A stretch of 8,376 nucleotides of DNA from Kiritimatiellia bacterium (GTDB lineage: Bacteria > Verrucomicrobiota > Kiritimatiellia > RFP12 > UBA1067). The translations under genes and the position numbers were made by a program. The DNA lies in contig JAFUDL010000029.1 of NCBI GenBank assembly GCA_017459225.1, positions 1 through 8,376 on the forward strand. Direction: 5' to 3'. The notes below the pieces were generated by a model. The model made no database searches. It saw only the letters and a list, made by a program, of their open reading frames with translations, and was not told where the DNA came from. The stretch's first letter is position 1. Every line of letters begins with the position of its first letter. Shown one piece after another: positions 1-7,406 of the stretch.

Positions 1-1332
1 TATGAACCGCTTTCGCAGCGTCCCGGTCCGCAGTCCGACGACCCGAACGGATGGTGGCAGAAGCGCTTTGCTGAGAAGCAGAAGCTCGTCAAGGCAGGCG
101 GCAGCGAAGTCGTATTCATCGGCGACTCGATCACGCACGGGCTCGAGGGTAGCGAGGTGTGGAACAAGGTCTTCGCGGCAGAGCCGTTCAAGGCGCTCAA
201 TCTCGGAGTCAGCGGCGACCGCACCGAACACGTGATCTGGCGCATCAACCACGGCGAGCTCGACGGGTACCAGGCGAAGGCCATCGTGCTGATGATCGGC
301 ACCAACAACACTGGGCACCGTCCGTACGAGCGCGAGACGCCCGTCGATACGCTCTCAGGCATCAGCGAGGTGATCCAGCGCATCCGAGAGCGCCAGCCGC
401 AGGCGACGATCGTACTGCATACGATCCTTCCGCGCGGGGAGCGTCCGGATGACCCGCTCAGGAAGCGCAACGACGTCGTGAACGCATCTCTTAGGCAGCT
501 CGACGGATGGAACAACGTGGTGGTTTGCGACTTCGGCGACAGGCTGCTCGATTTGAACGGCGTGCTCCGCAAGGAGCTTTGCCCCGACTTCCTTCACCCG
601 AACGACGCGGGCCGCCGCATCTGGGCGCGCGCGCTGGTGCCTGTGCTGAAGCGCATCCTGGCGGCGGATGGCGGGAACATGCCGCGCGCCGCGCAGGCGA
701 TTCCCCGCCGCACGCCGGAGTACCTCCACCGCATGGCCGACCGCCGCCGCAAGCTCGCGGAGAACAAGACAGGGGAGTTCGACGTCGTATTCCTCGGCGA
801 CTCGATCACCCACGGCTGGGAAGGAAACGGCCGCGAAGTGTTCAAGAAGCTCTGCGCCGACTACAAGATACTCAACCTCGGGCACAGCGGCGACCGCACG
901 GAGCATCTCGTGTGGCGCTTCCTGAACGGCGAGATGGTGGGCTACAGGACGAAGCTCTTCATGCTGATGATCGGCACGAACAACGGCAACGACTCCGCCG
1001 AGGACGTGGCGGCAGGCATCAAGCGGATCATCGAGATCACGCAGAAGACCCATCCGGAGTCGAAGATGCTGCTGCTGCCGATCTTCCCGCGTGCCGAGAA
1101 CGCGGCGAACTACTACCGCAAGAAGAACGAGAAGACGAACGAGATCATCAAGGGATATGCCGACGGCAAGAAGGTGATCTGGTGCGACTTCAACGACAAG
1201 TTCCTGGAGCCTGGTGCGGAGAAGGTCCTGCCGCGCTCCATCATGCCCGATCTTCTTCATCCGAACCACGACGGCTATCTGATCTGGGAGAAGGCCGTGA
1301 GGCCCGTGTTCAGGGAAGTCTGCGGACACTGA
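1..1332 (+). CDS. Tandem two-domain SGNH/GDSL hydrolase (PAF-acetylhydrolase-like esterase), 5' partial
   Basis: Frame 1 is open from the first base to the TGA at 1330-1332, so the start lies upstream. The ATG at 157 cannot be the true start because it would remove the first catalytic Ser. The visible 443 residues contain two complete SGNH hydrolase domains (numbering from window codon 1). Domain 1 has GDSITHG with Ser43, SGDRTEH, GTNN at 100-103 and DFLHPND with Asp196/His199. Domain 2 has GDSITHG with Ser268, SGDRTEH, GTNN at 325-328 and DLLHPNH with Asp417/His420. Both therefore keep the Ser, Gly, Asn and Asp-x-x-His set. The family hydrolyses esters, often acetyl groups on polysaccharides; deacetylation of the locus's glycan substrate is inferred. 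The missing N-terminus probably carries a signal peptide, but a third upstream domain cannot be excluded. The stop overlaps the ribosome-binding site of the next gene, which suggests co-transcription. Confidence 0.93.
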   Translation, partial: YEPLSQRPGPQSDDPNGWWQKRFAEKQKLVKAGGSEVVFIGDSITHGLEGSEVWNKVFAAEPFKALNLGVSGDRTEHVIWRINHGELDGYQAKAIVLMIGTNNTGHRPYERETPVDTLSGISEVIQRIRERQPQATIVLHTILPRGERPDDPLRKRNDVVNASLRQLDGWNNVVVCDFGDRLLDLNGVLRKELCPDFLHPNDAGRRIWARALVPVLKRILAADGGNMPRAAQAIPRRTPEYLHRMADRRRKLAENKTGEFDVVFLGDSITHGWEGNGREVFKKLCADYKILNLGHSGDRTEHLVWRFLNGEMVGYRTKLFMLMIGTNNGNDSAEDVAAGIKRIIEITQKTHPESKMLLLPIFPRAENAANYYRKKNEKTNEIIKGYADGKKVIWCDFNDKFLEPGAEKVLPRSIMPDLLHPNHDGYLIWEKAVRPVFREVCGH

Positions 1333-1339
1333 GGAAAGG
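1332..1339 (+). promoter_or_regulatory. Ribosome-binding site of GH2 gene A
   Basis: AGGAAAGG lies 9 nt before the ATG at 1349 and begins on the last base of the preceding esterase stop codon. The arrangement supports the 1349 start and close translational linkage of the two genes. Confidence 0.75.
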
Positions 1340-1348
1340 CACAAGCTC

Positions 1349-4300
1349 ATGAAATCAAGACTCACGTTTGCTGCAGCCATGTCGCTCGCCTCTGCGGCGG
1401 CGATGGCCGCCATCTGCGAAGTGGAGCTCAAGGACTGGACGATGCAGGACGCCACGGTCGTCGAAGCGCAGGCGAAGAAAGAGGGCTGGTACAAGCAGAA
1501 CTCCGCCAAGCAGCCGACTGAGGGCGATCGCATCTCGCGCAACGACTTCGACGTGAAGGGCTGGTACAAGGCGACCGTTCCTGGCACCGTGCTCACCACC
1601 CTCGTCGACAACGGCGTCTATCCCGAGCCGACGTACGGCGAGAACAACCGCCCCGAGATCATCCCGGAATCGCTGAACAAGCACGACTGGTGGTATCGCG
1701 CCAAGGTCAAGATTCCAGAGAACTTCAAAGACAAGACCGTATGGCTCAACTTCGACGGCATCAACTACCAGGCGGAGATCTGGGTGAACGGACGCATCAC
1801 GGGCCGCATGACAGGCGCGTTCAAGCGCGCGTCGTTCGACCTCGCGAAAAGCGGCGACGCCAAGGCCGGCAAGGACATCTCCATCGCCGTAAGAATCTCG
1901 CCGCAGCCCACGGTGGGCCTTCCGAGCGAGCACACTATGGGCACGACGGGCGGACCATGCGGAGGCGTGGCGCGGCTTGACGGGCCGGTGTTCGGCTGTT
2001 CTGTGGGTTGGGACTGGCTTAGCGGCGTGCGCGACCGAGAGGCGGGAATCTGGCGCAAGGTGACGCTCTCGGCGACAGGCGACGCGAAGCTCCTTGATCC
2101 CCAGGTGGTCACCGATATTCCGTCACTACCCAAGCTCGACACGGCGACGGTGAGCGTGAACGTGCCCGTGAGGAATCTTTCCGAGAAGCCGATTGACGGC
2201 GTCGTCACGGTCGCGTTCGACAGCGTGAAGGTGTCGAAGAAAGTCTCGCTCGGCCCGTCCGAGACGAAGACTGTCGCCTTCGCCCCGGCGGAATTCGCGG
2301 CGCTCACGGTGAAGAATCCCAAGCTATGGTGGCCGAACGGACTTGGAGAGCCGAATCTCTACGACATGGAGATTTCGCTTGAGGCGGCAGGCAGGGCGAG
2401 CGACGGGAAGAAGCTCAGGTTCGGCATCCGCAAGTTTGAGTACTTTGCCGGGAACAAGCCTGAATTCGCGCTTGCCGTCAACGGCGTTCGCGTGTTCATG
2501 AAGGGCGGCAACTGGGGACTCGACGAAATGCTCAAGCGCGTGCGCAGGGAGCGCATCGACCATCAGGTGAGGCTTCACCGCGAAGAGAACTTCAACATGA
2601 TCCGCGACTGGGGCGGGATGAGCCAGAGCGACGAGCTCGCGGACGCCTGCGACAAGTACGGAATCATGCTCTGGGAGGACCTGTGGCAGTTCAACTCCAT
2701 CGATCCCGTCAACACCGACCTCTACTTTGCGCACGTCCGCGACACCGTTCTCAGGTTCCGCAACCACCCGTCGCTGGTTCTCTGGTGCGCGCGCAATGAG
2801 GCCACGCCGCCGAAGTATCTCGACGACGAGATGCGCTTTCTGCTGAAGGAGCTTGATCCGACGCGCCACTACCAGGCGAACTCAGGCGGGGGGTACGGCT
2901 TCAACTCCGGCGGCCCGTACGACTGGGCGCCGCCGGCGCGCTTCTCGCGCTTCATGGACGACCCGTCGTGGCGCAAGAGCGAGACGTTCAAGACGGAGAT
3001 CGGTGGCGTGTCGATTCCGACGATAGAGTCGCTCATGGCGATGTTCCCGAAGAGCGACTGGGACGGCATCACGGACGCCTGGGGCGAGCACAACATGGGT
3101 GCAGGCGGTGGACGCAAGTACCCGCGCTTCATGGCCACTCGCTACGGCGAGGTGAAGAACTTCCCGGATTTCGTCCGCAAGGCGCAGCTGATGAACTACG
3201 AGACGCACAGGGCCATTTACGAAGGGCGCATCGGGCGCATGTTCGAGCCGATGGAAGGCGCGCTCCTCTGGATGAGCATCCCCGCGCAGCCGAGCCTCAT
3301 CTGGCAGTCGTTCACGTACGACCTCGACACTCACGGCACGTACTTCGGCATCAAGAAGGCTTGCGGCGTGCGCCACGTATTCTTCAACGAGTCGGCGGAG
3401 GGCGGCATCGTGCAGGCGGTCAACCACGGTCGCGAACCTTTCGCGGGCACGGCCAAGTTCTCGATCTTCAATCTTGACGGGTCGTCAGCGGGCACGCAGG
3501 AGTTCCCCGTCAAGCTCGGCGCGGCGGAGAAGAAGAAGCTCGGCGACGTAAAGTGGCCCGACGGACTCTCCAAGGTGCACTTCATGAAGGCCGAGCTCTT
3601 CGACGCGGCCGGCAAGCTTGTGGACGACAATTTCTACTGGCATAACAGGGCGTGCAATCCCGCGAAGGCGGAGGAGCTCAAGGACGACAACAAGATCGTC
3701 CGCTACGACGACCTCCGGGACCTGGAGAAGCTGCCCATGGTCACGCTTGAGACGCGCGCGAAGACGATTGATCGGGACGGAAAGACGTACGTCGGCATCG
3801 TGCTCAAGAACTCCTCGGCGTCCGTTGCGCTCATGGCCCACCTCCAGCTTCGCGGCGTGAAGTCTGGCAAGCGCGTTCTGCCCACGACTTATTCCGACAA
3901 CTACGTCTCGCTTCTGCCGGGCGAGACGAAGCGCATCCTCGCGATGTGCGACACGGTGCAGCTCGCGGGCGAGGCGCCGTTCGTGACGGTTGACGGCTGG
4001 AACGTGACGGCCGCCAAGTCGGAGCTGGTCGGCCCGAACGAAGTGACCATGGTCGATGCTCCGCAGTGGGCGCACCAGAAGGGCTTCGGCTTCCTTCCCA
4101 AGCCGCTCGTCGCAAAAGACGTCGTGCGCATCAACTGCGGCGGATACAACCGGGGCAACTTCGAGAAGGATCCCGGCTTCCTCGAGGCGCCTGTGGGATT
4201 CCGCACCGAAGACGTGGAGATGGAGGGTTGCGCCAATCCGGGTCCGCCCGACATCTATCGCACTGTCAGGTGGAGCGAGTCGGTCTATTCAAATCTCATG

Positions 4301-4582
4301 ACGCGGGCGAATGCGCCGTACACGGTGCGACTTCACTTCGCGGAGAGCGAAAAGTCGAAATGCGGCGGCAGGAACAGGATGAACGTTCTCGTGAACGGCG
4401 ATACGGTGCTCAAGGACTTCGACCCCGCGTTCGCCGGACAGAACAGGGCGGGCTCGATAGATTTGAAGCACATGAAATCCGACTCGAAGGGACTTGTCGT
4501 CCTTTCGTTTGTGAAGGGCAAGAAAATCGGCAACGAGGATCGCGATCCGCGCATCAACGGCTACGAGATCATTCCCGAGTGA
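1349..4582 (+). CDS. Secreted GH2 exo-beta-glucosaminidase/beta-mannosidase-like enzyme with C-terminal malectin module
   Basis: A 1077-residue protein starting at a well-placed ATG, with a signal peptide (K2, R4, Ala-rich core, likely cleavage after AMA at residue 20). Domain order: N-terminal sugar-binding jelly roll (about 25-240; VPGTVLTTLV, DGINYQAEIWVNG); Ig-like domain (about 245-355); FGIRKFEY linker; TIM barrel (about 385-690; GGNWG at 386-390, RDWGG at 419-423); further beta-sandwich domains, the last with SDNYVSLLPGE at 849-859, typical of the Ig domain of exo-beta-D-glucosaminidases (CsxA type); then a malectin-like domain (about 925-1077; RINCGG, YTVRLHFAE, VLKDFD). Predicted acid/base is Glu484 in RNEA and nucleophile Glu550 in KTEIGG. 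The LWMSIPAQPSLIW and YFGIKKAC segments also match the CsxA-like branch. The family removes terminal beta-glucosaminyl or beta-mannosyl residues; which one applies here is not decided. Malectin probably binds glycan. It is a paralogue of the next gene. Confidence 0.93.
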   Translation: MKSRLTFAAAMSLASAAAMAAICEVELKDWTMQDATVVEAQAKKEGWYKQNSAKQPTEGDRISRNDFDVKGWYKATVPGTVLTTLVDNGVYPEPTYGENNRPEIIPESLNKHDWWYRAKVKIPENFKDKTVWLNFDGINYQAEIWVNGRITGRMTGAFKRASFDLAKSGDAKAGKDISIAVRISPQPTVGLPSEHTMGTTGGPCGGVARLDGPVFGCSVGWDWLSGVRDREAGIWRKVTLSATGDAKLLDPQVVTDIPSLPKLDTATVSVNVPVRNLSEKPIDGVVTVAFDSVKVSKKVSLGPSETKTVAFAPAEFAALTVKNPKLWWPNGLGEPNLYDMEISLEAAGRASDGKKLRFGIRKFEYFAGNKPEFALAVNGVRVFMKGGNWGLDEMLKRVRRERIDHQVRLHREENFNMIRDWGGMSQSDELADACDKYGIMLWEDLWQFNSIDPVNTDLYFAHVRDTVLRFRNHPSLVLWCARNEATPPKYLDDEMRFLLKELDPTRHYQANSGGGYGFNSGGPYDWAPPARFSRFMDDPSWRKSETFKTEIGGVSIPTIESLMAMFPKSDWDGITDAWGEHNMGAGGGRKYPRFMATRYGEVKNFPDFVRKAQLMNYETHRAIYEGRIGRMFEPMEGALLWMSIPAQPSLIWQSFTYDLDTHGTYFGIKKACGVRHVFFNESAEGGIVQAVNHGREPFAGTAKFSIFNLDGSSAGTQEFPVKLGAAEKKKLGDVKWPDGLSKVHFMKAELFDAAGKLVDDNFYWHNRACNPAKAEELKDDNKIVRYDDLRDLEKLPMVTLETRAKTIDRDGKTYVGIVLKNSSASVALMAHLQLRGVKSGKRVLPTTYSDNYVSLLPGETKRILAMCDTVQLAGEAPFVTVDGWNVTAAKSELVGPNEVTMVDAPQWAHQKGFGFLPKPLVAKDVVRINCGGYNRGNFEKDPGFLEAPVGFRTEDVEMEGCANPGPPDIYRTVRWSESVYSNLMTRANAPYTVRLHFAESEKSKCGGRNRMNVLVNGDTVLKDFDPAFAGQNRAGSIDLKHMKSDSKGLVVLSFVKGKKIGNEDRDPRINGYEIIPE

Positions 4583-4620
4583 TTCTGGCCAGGATGGACG
4601 CGAAGTCTCAGCTGCAGCAA

Positions 4621-4624
4621 AGGA
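4621..4624 (+). promoter_or_regulatory. Ribosome-binding site that decides the start of GH2 gene B
   Basis: AGGA (within AAAGGA) lies 7 nt before the ATG at 4632 but only 1 nt before the in-frame ATG at 4626. The spacing favours 4632. The resulting N-terminus MRKTVLIAG is also a cleaner signal-peptide start than MTMRKTV. Confidence 0.7.
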
Positions 4625-4631
4625 CATGACA

Positions 4632-7283
4632 ATGAGAAAGACTGTTTTGATAGCCGGAATTGCCGTCGTGGCAGGCGCTGCGATGGCCGTTCCGTTCGTC
4701 GAGCGTGACGCCGTGACTGTCGGCGGAACGTGGAAAATGGGACGGGAGGGTGCGCTCGCGGTTTCTGGCCGCGTCGTATCCTCAGGGGACTTCGACGACT
4801 CGAAGTGGCTGCCCGCTCATGTTCCCGGCACGGTTCTCGACAACATGGTCCGCAATGGACTCTTGCCGGATCCCTACTACGGACTGAACAACCGGCGGAA
4901 GCTGAAGACCATTCCCGACCTCAACGACGTAGATCCTGAATACTACACGGCGTGGTTCCGTACGACGTTCGACGTGCCGGTGGACTTCAAGGGCAGAAAA
5001 GTGTGGCTCGCGCCGGAGGGAATCAACTACCGCGGCGACATCTGGATCAACGGACAGGCCGTTGGCAAGACGGCGGGCATGTTCAGGAGGCAGGTCTTCG
5101 ACGTGACGGCATTGGTCAAGCCGGGCGGACGCAACGTCCTGGCAGTGAAGGTGTCACCCGTCGACATACCCGGCGATCCGCGTCCGCAGGGGAAGGGCAA
5201 GTCGTGGGGTGCCGCAGGCGAATGGCGCAACGGCGGGGACGGGCTGATCGGCAAGAACGTGACGATGCTGATGTCCGTCGGCTGGGACTTCACGTTCTCG
5301 GACGGCATACGCGACCGCAACACGGGGATATGGCGTCCGATCAAGCTCTTCGCTACCGGCCCCACGCGGCTCGCCGATCCAGTTGTTCGCACCAAGTTCC
5401 TCGACGCCTCGCACAGGCAGGTGGAGATCACGGCCGAAGTCTCCATCGACAACTACGCGGGCCGTAGTGGCATGGGCCAGTTCGTCGAGTTCATGGTCGA
5501 GGGCACCGGCATCAAGCAGCGCGCGCACATCGGAGTGCCCCGTGGAGAATACGGGGTGAAGACTTTCAAGGCGAAGCTCGAAAACCCGAAGCTCTGGTGG
5601 CCGCGCAACAAGGGCGAGCAGAATCTGTACACCGCGGTGTTCACCTCGTACTGCGACAAGAAGGGACGAGAGGGCGAGGTGTACGACCAGGTGAAGGTGC
5701 GCTTCGGCGTGCGCGAGATCACGAGCACCGGCGGGAAGGACGCAAACGGCAAGAATCATGACAGGCAGTTCTACGTAAATGGACGCAAGATGTTCGTGCG
5801 CGGCACTAACTGGATTCCCGAGGCGATGCTGAAGACGGACGACGCGCGCATGGAGGCTGAAGTACGGCTCCTTGCAGAGTCGGGCGTCAACTTCGTGCGG
5901 CTCTGGGGCGGTGGCATCGTTGAAAGCGACTACTTCTATGACCTCTGCGACAAGTACGGTCTCGTCGTGTGGCAGGAGTTCTTCATGACTGGCGACACGG
6001 CCCATCCGCAGGACCGCGAGCTCTACCTCGCGAACGTTGCAGACACCGTGAAGCACATCCGCAACCACGCGTCGCTGGGGCACTACGTCTGCTCCAACGA
6101 GTCCTCCGAGACGACCGGTATCCGCGAGCTCATCGCGAAGCTCGACCCGACCCATTCCTACATGCCGTCGTCCGAAACGCAGGGCGTGCATGACGGCAGC
6201 CCCTACAAGATCGTCAACCCGATGCGCTACTACGAGGACACGGCGTCGGACCGCGGCAGCCGCGCGTACGGATTCAACCCCGAATACGGAACATGCGCGC
6301 TTCCGGACGCGGAGTATCTGCGCACGTTCATGCCCGAGAAGATGCTCTGGCCGATGGACCGCGAGGCGTGGCGCTACCGCGAGGGCGGTGGCTTCGACGA
6401 CATGACGACGGTACACGACGTGATGGTCAACGCCTACGGACGGGCCAGGTCGCTCGACGAGTACTGCCGCAAGTCGGAGGCCGTCGACGCGATGAACCAC
6501 CGCGCGCTCTGGGAGGTCTGGAACCGCGCGTTCGCCACGCGCAAGGCTACGGGCGTCCTCTTCTGGTACGCGAACACGCCCGTTCCTAAGATCGGCTCGC
6601 ACGCGTGGGACCACTCGCTCGGCCTCACCTCCGCGTTCTTCGCGCAGAAGAGCGCGCTCGCGCCGCTGCACGCGCAGTTCGACTATCTCGACAACACGGT
6701 GTCAGTGATGAACGACACTGTCTCAGACCGTCAGGTGGAAGTGCGCGCCGAGGTGTACGACTTCAGCACGCGACTCCTCGCTAAGAAGTCATTCAAGGCC
6801 GCAGTTCCGGCCGAGACGTGCAAGGACCTCTTCAAACTCGAGCTTCCGTCCGGCCTCACGCCCGTGCACTTCATCCGCCTCGCGCTCCTTGAGAACGGCA
6901 AGGAAATTGATTCGACGGTCTACTGGCGCTCGACCAGCAAGTACACAGGACCGAAGAAGATGGACGGACCAACGACGGCAGGATTCGAGACAATGGATTC
7001 TCTCGCGAAGACGACGCTGGCGGTTGTCGCCGAGAAGTCGTCCAATGGCACCGTCGTCATGGTGCGCAACACCGGCAAGGGAATTGCGTTTATGGTGAAG
7101 GTCCTTGCAAGGGATGCGAAGGGCCGCAACGTGAAGCCGACGTTCTACTCGGACAACTGGTTCTGCCTGATGCCGGGAGAGTCGAAGTCTGTTCTCGTAG
7201 AGGCGCCTGACGCTGTGTCTAAATTCACCGTTGGCGCGTGGAATGCCGATGAGCGGACGGTACGCCTGGTCGCCAGACCCTGA
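4632..7283 (+). CDS. Secreted GH2 beta-mannosidase/exo-beta-glucosaminidase-like enzyme, no malectin
   Basis: An 883-residue protein from the ATG at 4632; an alternative ATG at 4626 adds two residues but is too close to the Shine-Dalgarno site. Signal peptide: R2, K3, hydrophobic core, likely cleavage after AMA at residue 19. Domains: jelly roll (about 25-240; VPGTVLDNMV, EGINYRGDIWINGQ), Ig-like (about 245-350), TIM barrel (about 385-690; RGTNW at 390-394, RLWGGG at 423-428), then a beta-sandwich and a C-terminal Ig-like domain with SDNWFCLMPGE from residue 840, as in CsxA-type enzymes. Predicted acid/base is Glu490 in CSNES and nucleophile Glu551 in NPEYG. The residues before the acid/base read GHYVCSNE where relatives usually have a V-L-W-type strand, and the post-nucleophile aromatic loop reads NTPVPKIGSHAW, so the substrate pocket has probably diverged. 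It is a likely tandem paralogue of the upstream GH2 gene, 49 bp away and probably in the same operon. Exact substrate is unknown. Confidence 0.93.
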   Translation: MRKTVLIAGIAVVAGAAMAVPFVERDAVTVGGTWKMGREGALAVSGRVVSSGDFDDSKWLPAHVPGTVLDNMVRNGLLPDPYYGLNNRRKLKTIPDLNDVDPEYYTAWFRTTFDVPVDFKGRKVWLAPEGINYRGDIWINGQAVGKTAGMFRRQVFDVTALVKPGGRNVLAVKVSPVDIPGDPRPQGKGKSWGAAGEWRNGGDGLIGKNVTMLMSVGWDFTFSDGIRDRNTGIWRPIKLFATGPTRLADPVVRTKFLDASHRQVEITAEVSIDNYAGRSGMGQFVEFMVEGTGIKQRAHIGVPRGEYGVKTFKAKLENPKLWWPRNKGEQNLYTAVFTSYCDKKGREGEVYDQVKVRFGVREITSTGGKDANGKNHDRQFYVNGRKMFVRGTNWIPEAMLKTDDARMEAEVRLLAESGVNFVRLWGGGIVESDYFYDLCDKYGLVVWQEFFMTGDTAHPQDRELYLANVADTVKHIRNHASLGHYVCSNESSETTGIRELIAKLDPTHSYMPSSETQGVHDGSPYKIVNPMRYYEDTASDRGSRAYGFNPEYGTCALPDAEYLRTFMPEKMLWPMDREAWRYREGGGFDDMTTVHDVMVNAYGRARSLDEYCRKSEAVDAMNHRALWEVWNRAFATRKATGVLFWYANTPVPKIGSHAWDHSLGLTSAFFAQKSALAPLHAQFDYLDNTVSVMNDTVSDRQVEVRAEVYDFSTRLLAKKSFKAAVPAETCKDLFKLELPSGLTPVHFIRLALLENGKEIDSTVYWRSTSKYTGPKKMDGPTTAGFETMDSLAKTTLAVVAEKSSNGTVVMVRNTGKGIAFMVKVLARDAKGRNVKPTFYSDNWFCLMPGESKSVLVEAPDAVSKFTVGAWNADERTVRLVARP

Positions 7284-7360
7284 CGTGAACCTAGTCAACT
7301 CGGCTGGACTCCCCGCCACCCCGTTCGAAATTGAACTGCAACATTGATTGTCCCCGTCTG

Positions 7361-7390
7361 GTTGCAGATGAATTCAGACACGTCTGCAAT
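7361..7390. promoter_or_regulatory. Imperfect 10-bp inverted repeat, operator-like
   Basis: GTTGCAGATG (7361-7370) and CGTCTGCAAT (7381-7390) are inverted copies across a 10-bp centre. Seven pairs are exact in a row (TTGCAGA/TCTGCAA), one more is a G-C pair, and the two mismatches would be G-U pairs in RNA. The 3' arm touches the -10-like box, the classical place for a repressor operator. There is no following T-run and the stem is not GC-rich, so a rho-independent terminator for the upstream operon is less likely. The binding protein is unknown. Confidence 0.5.
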
Positions 7391-7400
7391 ATGATATACT
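7390..7400 (+). promoter_or_regulatory. Candidate -10 region(s) of the beta-galactosidase gene
   Basis: Two overlapping hexamers each match TATAAT at 5 of 6 bases: TATGAT (7390-7395) and TATACT (7395-7400). They lie in the most A+T-rich stretch of the window, just before the ATG at 7407. I find no good -35 at 16-18 bp; TTGCAG at 7362-7367 is too far (22 bp or more). This fits an activator-dependent or weak promoter. Initiation about 7 nt after the second box would fall on the start codon itself. Confidence 0.4.
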
Positions 7401-7406
7401 ATTGGC

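Noticed and set aside
157..159. ATG at 157 as the start of the esterase
   Set aside because: The frame is open upstream and encodes the first GDSITHG motif at 121-141. Starting at 157 would remove the catalytic Ser of an otherwise intact domain.
1406..1420. Lipobox-like cysteine (AAIC, Cys23) in GH2 gene A
   Set aside because: The residue before Cys is Ile, not Gly/Ala/Ser, so it does not fit signal peptidase II. Cleavage after AMA by signal peptidase I fits better.
355..1611. Long minus-strand open frame opposite the esterase and the start of GH2 gene A
   Set aside because: It has no recognisable domain, is Arg/Val/Leu/Ala-rich in the way antisense of G+C-rich genes is, and lies opposite clear SGNH and GH2 motifs.
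4583..4631. Separate promoter for GH2 gene B
   Set aside because: The 49-bp gap holds an RBS and an 8-bp palindrome GCTGCAGC (4611-4618) but no -10/-35-like pair. Co-transcription with the upstream gene is simpler.
5154..6671. 505-codon minus-strand open frame opposite GH2 gene B
   Set aside because: Same explanation: stop codons are rare in the complement of G/C-ending codons. The composition (RR, HR, VV, EV repeats) is low-information and the plus strand carries the catalytic motifs.
7284..7406. Rho-independent terminator after GH2 gene B
   Set aside because: No GC-rich stem followed by a T-run is present. The only clear dyad (7361-7390) is followed by ATGATATACT and looks like an operator.
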